Notes under the pieces: model-generated
Told to the model about the DNA's origin: nothing
The model's input: only the letters and a program-made list of their open reading frames with translations
Database searches by the model: none
DNA from: Bacillota bacterium
GTDB taxonomy: Bacteria > Bacillota_A > Clostridia > Clostridiales > Clostridiaceae
Assembly: GCA_021837545.1 (NCBI GenBank)
Contig: JAKBFR010000030.1
Span: 1-22,691 of the forward strand
DNA length: 22,691 nt
Reading direction: 5' to 3'
Shown here: one piece after another, positions 1 to 7,324 of the stretch
How the letters are laid out: each line of letters begins with the position of its first letter
Numbering within the stretch: the stretch's first letter is position 1
Position numbers and translations under genes: made by a program

Positions 1-42
1 CTTATTCTTCACATAAATGCTTTACAACATGATATTATACTA

Positions 43-1098
43 TTAATCAAAAGAAAATTCTAAATCTTCATCATCATATGTATATGATTCTTCTCTTCCA
101 GAATTATTTTCTGTATTAATATTTTCATCATCAAAATTTATAATAACACTTCTCTTTTTATCTCTTGATAACTTTCTTTTTGATTTATCATCTAATGCCA
201 TTTTTACTAGTTTAATTGACTCTGTAGGCGTTTCACAACCACCAAGAACAACTGTATTAAATGAATTATTATATGTGATATATGTACTTTTATAAACTTC
301 AAAGCATTTAGAAATTTCATTTGGATCATAACCATCTACTTTTAAATTTATACCTAAATAATCACAATCGTATATATCTGGTTGAGCAAACACGCTGTTT
401 TTTATAGCAAAATCTATAGCAGTTTTCGCATCTTTTAATCCATCATAAAGTTTTAAAACAAGTCCAGAACCATCAGCTGTATTTATTCTAAATGAATCTT
501 TCTTGTCAATATTCCCATCAGCATGAATACCAATTAGATTATATGCTAAATCTAAACTCTCAACTACTTCATTGTTTACTTCTTTATAAGTATTCCTTTT
601 ATTATTATCTATAAATTTAATATCGTTAATTAGGTTAATTACACCATTAATATCATTCCAACATTCTATAGTATTTTTAAATGATAACTGATCTTCTGTT
701 AAACTCGGTAATATTGCTACTACATTTATTTTTGTAGATGGAATAGCAGCAGAAGCTATCTGTATAAAAGTTTTAATTGCACCAGATCCGGTTCCACCCG
801 CCATACTTGTAAAAATTACCATCACTTCTGTTTGAGGGTATTTTCTTAATAAAGTTCCAATTGCATTTGCATTGTCCTTTATCATCTCTTTTGATTTACT
901 CCTATCTCTTCCTGAACCATCAGCACCTGGATATAAATATACATTTTTTTCTATATTAGCATTCTTCAATGGCTTAATATCAAATAAACTGCTATTAAAG
1001 AATAATCCATTATAGCTCTTATTTTTACTTAACAGGCCATCTACTATATTCCCAGCACCTTGTCCTAATGCAACTAATAACATCTTGCTCTTTTCCAT
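43..1098 (-). CDS. tubZ: TubZ-like bacterial tubulin/FtsZ-superfamily GTPase
   Basis: This encodes a 351-residue cytoskeletal GTPase of the tubulin/FtsZ superfamily, closest by eye to the TubZ of Clostridium phage c-st and Bacillus plasmids, which form treadmilling filaments. Visible motifs are the nucleotide loop GQGAGN (12-17), the T4 glycine loop AGGTGSG (100-106), TubZ-like blocks ILPSLTED and CWND (129-149) and DNNKR (164-168), and an NIDKKD segment (196-201) that fits the T7 catalytic-loop pattern NxDxxD. The tail after about 305 is first basic (KSKRKLSRDKKR) and then very acidic, as in TubZ. The start codon ATG follows a good AGGAGG. It is too short and too divergent to be the cell's FtsZ. 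Classical TubZ sits beside the DNA adaptor TubR; none is visible here, and the only partner in sight is the divergent TubY-like gene. Family assignment is strong; a role in DNA segregation is not shown. Confidence 0.88.
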   Translation of the reverse strand: MEKSKMLLVALGQGAGNIVDGLLSKNKSYNGLFFNSSLFDIKPLKNANIEKNVYLYPGADGSGRDRSKSKEMIKDNANAIGTLLRKYPQTEVMVIFTSMAGGTGSGAIKTFIQIASAAIPSTKINVVAILPSLTEDQLSFKNTIECWNDINGVINLINDIKFIDNNKRNTYKEVNNEVVESLDLAYNLIGIHADGNIDKKDSFRINTADGSGLVLKLYDGLKDAKTAIDFAIKNSVFAQPDIYDCDYLGINLKVDGYDPNEISKCFEVYKSTYITYNNSFNTVVLGGCETPTESIKLVKMALDDKSKRKLSRDKKRSVIINFDDENINTENNSGREESYTYDDEDLEFSFD

Positions 1099-1512
1099 AA
1101 TTAATCCTCCTATTTATTTAAGATACATTTTATTCTTTTGCTATTTTTAAAATTTTTGAATATTATGTTCATTTTATAACAGTTATTAAAATATTTTTTA
1201 TCAATGATATGATTTTATACTATATTGTCTAATATTTAAAGGAAAAATATATTAATTAATGTATTTTTATTATAATTTATATTATAATGTAATTAATTTA
1301 AACGTTAATAAATTAATTTACGGACTTTAATATGATTAAATTTGTTATTCTACTTCTTATTAAAATCTTGTAAGTTATTTCTTTTTATTATAAGCTTAAT
1401 TTTTATATTAAATTATTTTTGTAAATGAATTGTTAAATCTACTATTTTGTAATAATGTGATTTATAATTATGCAAGTTTTATTGAAATTAGAAAATATTT
1501 ATGGTAAAAAGT

Positions 1513-1535
1513 CTTTAATTATTTTATAATTAAAG
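1513..1535. repeat. Perfect AT-rich inverted repeat upstream of riboswitch
   Basis: The arms CTTTAATTAT and ATAATTAAAG (10 bp each) flank a 3-nt TTT spacer. It lies about 50 bp upstream of the riboswitch aptamer. It could be an operator near the promoter of the riboswitch transcript. On the plus strand no T-run follows it, so it is not an obvious terminator. Confidence 0.4.
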
Positions 1536-1581
1536 CAAAAATAAACCACTACTAATTATTAAATTTTTATAAATATAAATG

Positions 1582-1663
1582 ATACTAGCACACTTATTGA
1601 AAAATAAGGTCGCAAAGCCATGAGTCTAAGGAGAATTTTATTTTCTATGATCGTCAGGTTACC
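1582..1663 (+). ncRNA. c-di-GMP-I (GEMM-I) riboswitch aptamer
   Basis: The landmarks of the class are in order: a hairpin CTTATT-GAAA-AATAAG (1593-1608) with a GAAA tetraloop; the conserved core GCAAAGCCA (1612-1620); the tetraloop-receptor halves TCTAAG (1625-1630) and TATGA (1646-1650); and the 3' closing strand CAGGTTACC (1655-1663). Compared with the usual receptor CCTAAG/TATGG, the closing C-G pair is replaced by T-A. In the adjoining stem the usual GG/CC is GA/TC. Both are compensatory changes, which supports a real fold. The 5' strand (GCACAC, 1588-1593) departs from the usual GGCAAAC, the weakest part of the match. It is oriented towards the TubY-like gene. Confidence 0.87.
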
Positions 1664-1746
1664 AAAATATAATTATAATAAATTGCATACTTATTTGCTT
1701 TCGTTATATTTTGGTGACTATGATTACATAGTCACCTTTAATTTTC
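1658..1746 (+). terminator. Riboswitch expression platform: antiterminator and intrinsic terminator
   Basis: The terminator is a perfect 10-bp stem GGTGACTATG / CATAGTCACC (1713-1722 and 1727-1736) with a 4-nt loop, followed by TTTAATTTT. A competing 15-bp helix can form between 1658-1672 (GTTACCAAAATATAA) and 1704-1718, using the 5' arm of the terminator and also the 3' closing strand of the aptamer. Ligand binding should hold that closing strand in the aptamer and so release the terminator: the expected outcome is transcription OFF at high c-di-GMP. The pairing is read directly; the direction of the switch is inferred. Confidence 0.82.
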
Positions 1747-1938
1747 CATATATTTATAATATTTCCTGTGATTATATTTAAAATGAAGCTTTAACATTAT
1801 GACTTATATAATCTTTATCAGCTAATACTTTTATTGAATAATTTGGATGATCAAATTTTGTTGTGGTTTTTCTTGAAATAATTTAACAAGCACAATGCGT
1901 TAATTTAAGTTAGGTTTAGAAGGGGGATTTAAAATATT

Positions 1939-2751
1939 ATGGATTTTGAAGATAAACATATGAATATTTATGAGGAGGCCATTGTAAAAACTAAGAAAAG
2001 AGGGGATATATTGTATTATTCTATTAATCAGGTAGCCACTTTATTAGATGAAGAAGATAGTAATATACGGTATTATACTAGTATTTTTGATAATATTTTA
2101 AAAATAGAAATATTAGATAAGGAATTAAGGTATACAAATAGAGATATAGATAAGCTTGAATTTTTGATTAACTTAAAAAACAAAGGAATGACTATTAAAG
2201 AAGTTCAAAAATATTGCGAGGAGTTGCCTTTAGATATTGAAGATTTAATAGAAATAAAAGAAAATAATTCAATATCAGCTAAAGAAATCATAGGAACAAT
2301 TCTAGACTTAGAAAATAAACAAATTAATAATCTAAGAGAATATTTAGGTAATAAAATTGATAAGAGTGATGAATTGTCTGTTCAAAAAATTGCGAAAGTA
2401 ATAGGCGAAGAACAAAATAATCAATTCACACTGTTTAGAGATGATATATTAAGAGAAATCAAGGAATATATTGACTATAAATTTGATGTAGAATCTAAAA
2501 TCAACAAAGATTTATACAATGAACTTTCTATGAAAATAGATAATTCATTGTCTCAAAAGCTTTCATTGGACGATAATATAAATTTACAATTTGATAAATT
2601 TAATGAAATATGTATCTCTAGGGATAGACGTTTAATAGAAGAAATTAAAAGATTTGAGAATGTAATAGAACGGGCTTACTATGTTCAACAAGAAGTGGAT
2701 GCACATAAAGAAAAGCAAAGTTTCATGGGAAAACTGTTTGGGCTTATATAA
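1939..2751 (+). CDS. TubY-like MerR-type DNA-binding coiled-coil protein
   Basis: The 270-residue protein begins with a MerR-like winged helix-turn-helix (about 26-95: YYSINQVATLLDEEDSNIRYY, then RYTNRDIDKLEFLINLKNKGMTIKEV). It continues as a long charged helical region without glycine or proline breaks (about 105-255), probably coiled coil, and ends in a short amphipathic tail SFMGKLFGLI (261-270). TubY, the third component of the phage c-st TubZ system that affects TubZ assembly, is known to combine a MerR-like head with a coiled coil; this architecture plus the divergent TubZ-like gene suggests the same role. AAGGGGG lies about 12 nt before the ATG. Expression should be governed by the upstream c-di-GMP riboswitch. 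A MerR-family plasmid/replication regulator is the alternative. The TubY assignment rests on architecture and context. Confidence 0.7.
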   Translation: MDFEDKHMNIYEEAIVKTKKRGDILYYSINQVATLLDEEDSNIRYYTSIFDNILKIEILDKELRYTNRDIDKLEFLINLKNKGMTIKEVQKYCEELPLDIEDLIEIKENNSISAKEIIGTILDLENKQINNLREYLGNKIDKSDELSVQKIAKVIGEEQNNQFTLFRDDILREIKEYIDYKFDVESKINKDLYNELSMKIDNSLSQKLSLDDNINLQFDKFNEICISRDRRLIEEIKRFENVIERAYYVQQEVDAHKEKQSFMGKLFGLI

Positions 2752-2752
2752 T

Positions 2753-2830
2753 AATAACCTAAGAGCAAATCAAGTACTATTACTTTTCTCGATTTATTCT
2801 TAGGTTATTATTATTTTTATTTTATTTGAT
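2753..2830 (+). terminator. Intrinsic terminator after tubY-like gene
   Basis: The arms AATAACCTAAGA (2753-2764) and TCTTAGGTTATT (2798-2809) pair perfectly over 12 bp. An inner AAATC/GATTT pair shortens the long loop. The T-rich tail ATTATTTTTATTTT follows. It starts immediately after the stop codon and separates this gene from the convergent kinase gene. Confidence 0.8.
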
Positions 2831-2866
2831 GTCTAGCCACTGTAAAACTCCCTTTGAAACTAAGTT

Positions 2867-4213
2867 TTACTTTATCATTTTAGGAATTACTAATATAAAT
2901 TCAGAACCAACCCCATATTTTGAATTTACTTTTAGCTTGATTCCAAAATTCTTTGAAATAGATTTTAGTAAACTAAGTCCAATCCCCGTGCCACTAATAT
3001 TCTGTCCTCTCACTGCATCACTCCTATAAAATCTATCAAATATACGCTTTTGTTCTTCTTCTTTAATTCCTATTCCATTATCCTTAACTGTTATTTTAAT
3101 ATGCTTATTCATATCTTCAACACTTAAGGTTATTTCTCCGTTTTCACCAGTATATTTAAATGCATTTTCAATTAATATTACAACTGATCTTTTAATCTTA
3201 TCATAATCCCATTGAACAGATATTTCCTGTTTTGGTTTAACAACCTTAAAATTTTTTTCCTTAATTTCTGCTAAATCTAAGTAGAATTCACTTATATCAT
3301 TAATAAAATTATTTAATTGGAAGTTTATTATATTTTCCGCTAAATCTAAATCTTCTTTAGACAACAATAGTAAATCACTATTTAACTTTTCTAATCCTCT
3401 TACTTCACTCATCATTTTTGAAATATGTTCAAAATGATCATCTATAGTGTCGCCCCATGAATGTGCTAATAGTTCTAATTTCCCTTTTATTACAGCTAGT
3501 GGAGTTCTCATTTCATGAGATGCATCTTGAACAAAATAAACTTGCTTTTCATAAGCTTCTCTAATTGGTTTTATTACCCTAGATGCAAGATATGTAGAAA
3601 GAATCATAGCAACTATAATCAATATAACTAAACTCGCTATAATTGAGGTTCTTAATCTATTTAGTGAAGTTACTTCAGAATCAATATTGGCAAGAACTTG
3701 TATTTTATAATCTCCATTATTAATTACAGTTCCCCTAAAGCTATATCCATTACTTGTTAATGTGACTATTTCACCCTCCGTGTTTGTTGGAAGTACTGGT
3801 AAGTCATCTTCACTAAAATATAAGTTTTTACTCATAACTTCAAAGTTATTATTTTTATATATAATAACAATTAAATTAGGTGGCATGTGCATAGGCTTCC
3901 CATTTGATTTTTCTTCAAAATTTTCATGTTTAATTTCAGGTTGAATTTCGATTCTATTTAATGATTCCATTTCTGGATTACTTTCATTATGAATAAATTT
4001 ACCTTCACCGAAACTTGCTTCATAATCAAAATTAGAAGGTTGTTCAGTTATAAGATTTTTTTGTTCCAATATCTGATGATCTACATTATCTAATACCCTA
4101 GAAGAATATAATACTTGCGTTATTATTGCAAATACAATTAAACATGCAAATACTACACTTGTACTTATGGCTATAATATTTTTTTTTGTAGCTAAAAATA
4201 TGTCTTTTTTCAT
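2867..4213 (-). CDS. Membrane sensor histidine kinase
   Basis: A 448-residue two-component sensor. Membrane segments at about 13-36 and 187-210 enclose an extracytoplasmic sensor of about 150 residues with no family I recognise. The dimerisation/phosphoacceptor box is FVQDASHEMRTPLAV with H233; the ATPase domain shows the N box ILIENAFKYT (N350), G1 DNGIGI (378-383), the F box FDRFYRSD and G2 SGTGIGLSL. Only about 20 residues separate the second membrane helix from the H box, so no full HAMP domain is present. The ATG lies 3 bp after the response-regulator stop, with its ribosome binding site (GAGGAT) inside that gene's end, so the two are translated from one message. The signal sensed is unknown. 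Confidence 0.93.
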   Translation of the reverse strand: MKKDIFLATKKNIIAISTSVVFACLIVFAIITQVLYSSRVLDNVDHQILEQKNLITEQPSNFDYEASFGEGKFIHNESNPEMESLNRIEIQPEIKHENFEEKSNGKPMHMPPNLIVIIYKNNNFEVMSKNLYFSEDDLPVLPTNTEGEIVTLTSNGYSFRGTVINNGDYKIQVLANIDSEVTSLNRLRTSIIASLVILIIVAMILSTYLASRVIKPIREAYEKQVYFVQDASHEMRTPLAVIKGKLELLAHSWGDTIDDHFEHISKMMSEVRGLEKLNSDLLLLSKEDLDLAENIINFQLNNFINDISEFYLDLAEIKEKNFKVVKPKQEISVQWDYDKIKRSVVILIENAFKYTGENGEITLSVEDMNKHIKITVKDNGIGIKEEEQKRIFDRFYRSDAVRGQNISGTGIGLSLLKSISKNFGIKLKVNSKYGVGSEFILVIPKMIK

Positions 4214-4216
4214 ATG

Positions 4217-4900
4217 TTAATCCTCTATACTTTCATCTAATAAATATCCCATTCCCCGCTTAGTTATAAGATATTTATCATATCCAAATGAACCCAACTG
4301 CTTTCTTAATCTACTAATATAGACTTCAATTATTTCAGTTGCTGCATCACTATTATAGCCACATACATTATCAAATATTTGTTCCTTAAATAATAATACC
4401 CCTTTATTTATAACCATATATTCAAGAAGCTTATATAGTTTTTCGTTTAATTCTAATTCGTTATCATTTATATAAACTGTTTTTGTTTTCATGTCAATTT
4501 GCATACCTTTAAATTCAAGAATATTAGGTTTCTTAACTTTCCCCATACTTTTCAAAATGGAATTGATGCGAGCCTTTAATTCTTCCATAAAAAATGGCTT
4601 AGTTAAGTAATCATTAGCTCCCAAATTGAAAGCCTTAAGCTTATCCCCGAGTTCTTCCTTTGCTGTTAATATAATCACGCCTGTATTTAAACAATTTTTA
4701 GACATATATTTCAAAACATCCATTCCACTTACTTCTGGCAACATAAGATCTAATATTACAACATCATAAGTATAAGCACTTAAATATTCATTGGCATCTG
4801 CTCCATTATAAACAGCCTCAATCTCTACTTCACCTTTAAAATATTCAACTATGTTTTGACTTATCTCTATATTATCTTCAACAAGTAACACTTTTATCAT
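4217..4900 (-). CDS. OmpR-family response regulator
   Basis: Receiver plus winged-helix DNA-binding regulator. Receiver residues are D9 in VEDN, phosphoacceptor D51 (VVILDLMLP), T79 (ILTAKE) and K101 (LTKPF). The C-terminal half is a Trans_reg_C domain ending with the recognition-helix pattern TEIIEVYISRLRKQLG and the wing TKRGMGYLL. A GTG start 9 bp upstream (4909) is possible, but it abuts the AGGAG; the ATG at 4900 sits 8 nt after it and starts MIKVLLVEDN as the family does, so I choose that (227 residues). It is the first gene of an operon with the kinase. Direct repeats upstream suggest autoregulation. Targets beyond itself are unknown. Confidence 0.93.
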   Translation of the reverse strand: MIKVLLVEDNIEISQNIVEYFKGEVEIEAVYNGADANEYLSAYTYDVVILDLMLPEVSGMDVLKYMSKNCLNTGVIILTAKEELGDKLKAFNLGANDYLTKPFFMEELKARINSILKSMGKVKKPNILEFKGMQIDMKTKTVYINDNELELNEKLYKLLEYMVINKGVLLFKEQIFDNVCGYNSDAATEIIEVYISRLRKQLGSFGYDKYLITKRGMGYLLDESIED

Positions 4901-4985
4901 TATTTTCACTCCTAATGTAATAATTATGAAATCCTCAATAATTTTCTACAATTGCTTTTATAATTATTTCTTTAAATTTACTCTA

Positions 4986-5018
4986 ATTATATAACAGTTT
5001 TCTTAATGATTGCTTAAT
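4986..5018 (-). promoter_or_regulatory. Putative autoregulated promoter of the response regulator
   Basis: Reading the minus strand, a TATAAT hexamer lies at 4991-4986. Two direct copies of ATTAAG occupy 5018-5013 and 5007-5002, an 11-bp period, where a -35 element would be. That phasing is typical of OmpR/PhoB-type dimers activating a promoter with a poor -35. No good -35 hexamer is visible, which fits activator dependence. Confidence 0.4.
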
Positions 5019-5195
5019 TTTGTTTAGCAATTTTCAACAACTACTTTTGTATTCATAACTTCATGAAACTTATCTATTATAATAACAAATCTACTTTTTT
5101 AAATATTCTTTATAATTTATAAATTAAAATGTATAATTTAAAATGAGGAATAAACCCTTTAAAATTTTAGAAAATATATTTTTAGGAGAATTAAT

Positions 5196-5417
5196 ATGAA
5201 TAATAATTTAAATGAAGCTATTTTAGATAAATTAACAAAAACTTGTACTTGTAAACTAATTACCCGGGCTAAAATTAAAGAAGTTATTAAAAATGGTGCT
5301 TCCACTTTAGAAGAAGTTCAAAATGCTACTGGTGCAGGTAGTGGTCCTTGCAAGGGGAAAAATTGTTCTCCCCGAATAAATGAGCTATTAAGACAATCTC
5401 AAGAAGATACTTATTAA
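5196..5417 (+). CDS. Small BFD-like [2Fe-2S]-binding protein
   Basis: A 73-residue free-standing domain of the bacterioferritin-associated-ferredoxin (BFD-like) type. Four cysteines are positioned to bind one [2Fe-2S] cluster: C17 and C19 (TCTCK), then C52 and C57 (GPCKGKNC). The helix ITRAKIKEVIKNGASTLEEVQNATGAGSG and the C-x4-C spacing resemble the BFD domain fused to amino-acid or opine dehydrogenases (GxCQGRxC) more than E. coli Bfd, where the second pair is C-x2-C. Its ribosome binding site is TTTAGGAGA. It is monocistronic, with its own terminator. As a stand-alone electron-transfer or cluster-binding module its partner cannot be told from this window. Confidence 0.85.
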   Translation: MNNNLNEAILDKLTKTCTCKLITRAKIKEVIKNGASTLEEVQNATGAGSGPCKGKNCSPRINELLRQSQEDTY

Positions 5418-5458
5418 TTTGAAAACTTAAAAATAATCATCTTCTTTCATGTGCCTAA

Positions 5459-5512
5459 AAATGCGGTATTATTCACCTCAGAATAATACCGCATTTAAAT
5501 TATTTTATTTTT
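5459..5512 (+). terminator. Intrinsic terminator after BFD-like gene
   Basis: A perfect 16-bp stem AAATGCGGTATTATTC / GAATAATACCGCATTT (5459-5474 and 5481-5496) has a 6-nt loop ACCTCA and a following T-rich tract. It lies between convergent genes and may also slow transcription arriving from the ComB-family gene. Confidence 0.9.
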
Positions 5513-5569
5513 AACTATATAACTCCGTTTGTTGCATCCTGATTCTTCCTGTACTTATCGCAATAAAGC

Positions 5570-6298
5570 TTATTCAACATTAGACATCAAAGTTATCTTG
5601 TTATCTTTATATTCTGGTACTATTTCGATAATGCTCTTTTTAGTGCAGTATCCAATGTCATCATCTAACTTTAGAGATTTCATAACTGAATAATGGGTTG
5701 CTTGTTTTACGTAACTTATGATATCTGTATTCGCCTCGTATATAATATTAGCTGTCTTTGATATATCCGTAAGTTCTAATTTTTTATCTTGATTTAACAT
5801 TTCATTAATTATATATCCACTGCAAATATAATCATCCATTGAAAAATTCCCATTTGTTCCTGCATTAATAATTACTACATCTTCATCTATGTGCAGTAAT
5901 TCTTTAGCTACTGCTTTTGCATTTATCATAGCTGCTATTAATATTCTTTTAGCAGAAGTTGATTTTGTAAGAGTTCTAGTTCCATTTGTAGTAGTCATTA
6001 ATACCGTCTTATTTTTTATTACCTCTTCTGTATATTCTAATGGAGAATTAGATAAATCAAAACTCTCTATTTTAACTGCTTTTCTTTCTCCTCCTAATAT
6101 ATAATCTTCTCTATTAAGTGTCTTAGCATGTTCTAACGTTTCTTCAATTGTTAAATAAGGGATAACTTCCTTACATCCATTACTTAGTGCTGTAACTATT
6201 ACAGAAGTTGCTCTAAACATATCTATAACAACTGCAATCTTATTTTCAATTTTACTTTTAGTTATGTCATCTGCTGATATTATAATATCTACTTTCAT
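5570..6298 (-). CDS. comB: ComB-family 2-phosphosulfolactate phosphatase
   Basis: A 242-residue protein matching the ComB family (Mg-dependent 2-phosphosulfolactate phosphatase, the second step of sulfolactate/coenzyme M synthesis in methanogens). The family signatures are in order: VVIDMFRATS (23-32), LGGERKAVKIESFDLSNSP (68-86), TTTNGTR (102-108) and INAGTNGNFSMDDYICSG (about 144-161). Length is normal. The ATG follows GGGAG. It lies 78 bp downstream of a radical SAM gene in the same direction, so the two may share a message. No ComA or ComC homologue is in view, and clostridia are not known to make coenzyme M, so the physiological substrate may differ. The family call is firm; the reaction in this organism is inferred. 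Confidence 0.88.
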   Translation of the reverse strand: MKVDIIISADDITKSKIENKIAVVIDMFRATSVIVTALSNGCKEVIPYLTIEETLEHAKTLNREDYILGGERKAVKIESFDLSNSPLEYTEEVIKNKTVLMTTTNGTRTLTKSTSAKRILIAAMINAKAVAKELLHIDEDVVIINAGTNGNFSMDDYICSGYIINEMLNQDKKLELTDISKTANIIYEANTDIISYVKQATHYSVMKSLKLDDDIGYCTKKSIIEIVPEYKDNKITLMSNVE

Positions 6299-6361
6299 TT
6301 AAATTCTCCCATGTCGCTATTTTTTTATTATCTATAATTACATTCAGTCGCTTGCTTAATA

Positions 6362-6399
6362 AAACTCGACTCACATTCATTCGCGAAGTAAGTGATTCA
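6362..6399. repeat. Dispersed repeat, copy A (covers 3' end of radical SAM gene)
   Basis: This 38-bp segment matches 8684-8721 without gaps at 29 of 38 positions. The first six bases (AAACTC) and the last thirteen (AGTAAGTGATTCA) are identical. It contains the palindrome TTCGCGAA. It supplies the last seven codons (MNHLLRE) and the stop of the radical SAM gene at 6377-7324. Confidence 0.5.
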
Positions 6400-7324
6400 T
6401 CCTAAAGTTTTTTCCTTGCCATAAGTTATTATCTTCTAACGCTTTATCTATTGAATTTAAAACTTCCCACTTTTTTAAGCTCCACATAGGTCCAATTAAA
6501 AGTTCCCTTGGTGCATCTCCTGTTAATCTATGTACCACCATTTCTTTAGGGATCATTGATATACCTTTTGTTATTAAATCTATATAATCTTCCTGTGATA
6601 AGAATTCAAGTTCACCTTTTTCATATACTTTTACCATTGGTGTTTGGCTCATTAAATGAAGTAAATGGAACTTAATTCCCTTAGCCCCTGAGTGAGCAAT
6701 ATAATCTATGGTTTTCAACATATCTTCCTTAGTTTCACCTGGTAATCCTAAAATATCATGTACTACTACATCAATATTTCTTTCTTTTAATTTCCTCATT
6801 GCATCTTGAAAAACTTCTAATTTATATCCTCTATTTACTCTCTTAGCAGTTTGATCATTTGAAGTTTGCAGTCCAAGTTCTATCCAGAGATAAACCTTAC
6901 TATTTATCTCTTCTAATAAATCCAGTACATCTTCATCTAAGCAATCTGGCCTTGTGGCTATAGCAATTGCTACAACCCCCTCTTGATTTAAAGCTTCTTC
7001 ATATTTGCGCTTTAATTCTCCAGTGGGTGCATATGTATTAGTATAAGCTTGAAAATAGGCAATATACTTTCCACTTTTCCACTTATGTGCCATCATTTCT
7101 TTTATATCATTAAATTGCTTTGTAATAGATAATTCCCTATCTCCAGCATAATCTCCTGAACCGCTTTCACTACAGAAAAGACAACCTCCACTACTTATTT
7201 TTCCGTCCCTATTTGGACATGAGAATCCGCCATCTAGAGATATTTTAAATACCTTTTCCCCAAATTTATCTCTTAAAAAATAGTTTAAACTATGATATCT
7301 CTTTCCATTCCAAAAATTATTCAT
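6377..7324 (-). CDS. YhcC/YtqA-type (TIGR01212) radical SAM protein
   Basis: A 315-residue radical SAM enzyme of the TIGR01212/COG1242 group (E. coli YhcC, B. subtilis YtqA), whose reaction I cannot state. The cluster-binding cysteines are C36, C48 and C51 (FSCPNRDGKISSGGCLFC), the widely spaced C-x11-C-x2-C pattern of this family rather than the usual C-x3-C-x2-C. Other hallmarks are AYFQAYTNTYAP, ATRPDCL, WIELGLQT and HDILGLPGET. ATG follows AAGGAGG. Last in frame are MNHLLRE, encoded by a segment resembling an intergenic repeat (copy A), so the natural C-terminus may have been altered by it. The ComB-family gene follows in the same direction. Confidence 0.9.
   Translation of the reverse strand: MNNFWNGKRYHSLNYFLRDKFGEKVFKISLDGGFSCPNRDGKISSGGCLFCSESGSGDYAGDRELSITKQFNDIKEMMAHKWKSGKYIAYFQAYTNTYAPTGELKRKYEEALNQEGVVAIAIATRPDCLDEDVLDLLEEINSKVYLWIELGLQTSNDQTAKRVNRGYKLEVFQDAMRKLKERNIDVVVHDILGLPGETKEDMLKTIDYIAHSGAKGIKFHLLHLMSQTPMVKVYEKGELEFLSQEDYIDLITKGISMIPKEMVVHRLTGDAPRELLIGPMWSLKKWEVLNSIDKALEDNNLWQGKNFRMNHLLRE

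Larger units (their letters stand above)
1099..1938. other. 840-bp divergent intergenic region between tubZ-like and tubY-like genes
   Basis: Extremely AT-rich and without a credible ORF on either strand, so no TubR-type adaptor gene is hidden here. It contains a perfect AT-rich foldback (1513-1535), the c-di-GMP-I riboswitch (about 1582-1663) and its expression platform (1658-1746). Beyond these I see no clear tandem iterons of the kind that make a tubC/tubS centromere, although the AT bias makes short repeats hard to judge by eye. The stretch from 1747 to 1917 before the tubY-like ribosome binding site shows no structure I can name. Confidence 0.7.

Noticed and set aside
43..1098. Cell-division FtsZ
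   Set aside because: The motifs and length fit TubZ better; FtsZ would have a more conserved GTPase core and the short C-terminal FtsA/SepF-binding peptide.
1099..1938. TubR gene or tubC-type centromere iterons
   Set aside because: No ORF of about 100 codons on either strand and no convincing tandem repeats; short similar AT-rich words such as AATTAATTTA recur but are expected at this composition.
1972..1990. Internal start for the TubY-like gene after GAGGAGG
   Set aside because: Only ATT and GTA codons follow at useful distance; the ATG at 1939 has its own ribosome binding site and keeps the full N-terminus.
2826..3029. Plus-strand ORF overlapping the histidine kinase end
   Set aside because: It is antisense to a clear kinase domain, has no ribosome binding site, and its composition is that of a shadow frame.
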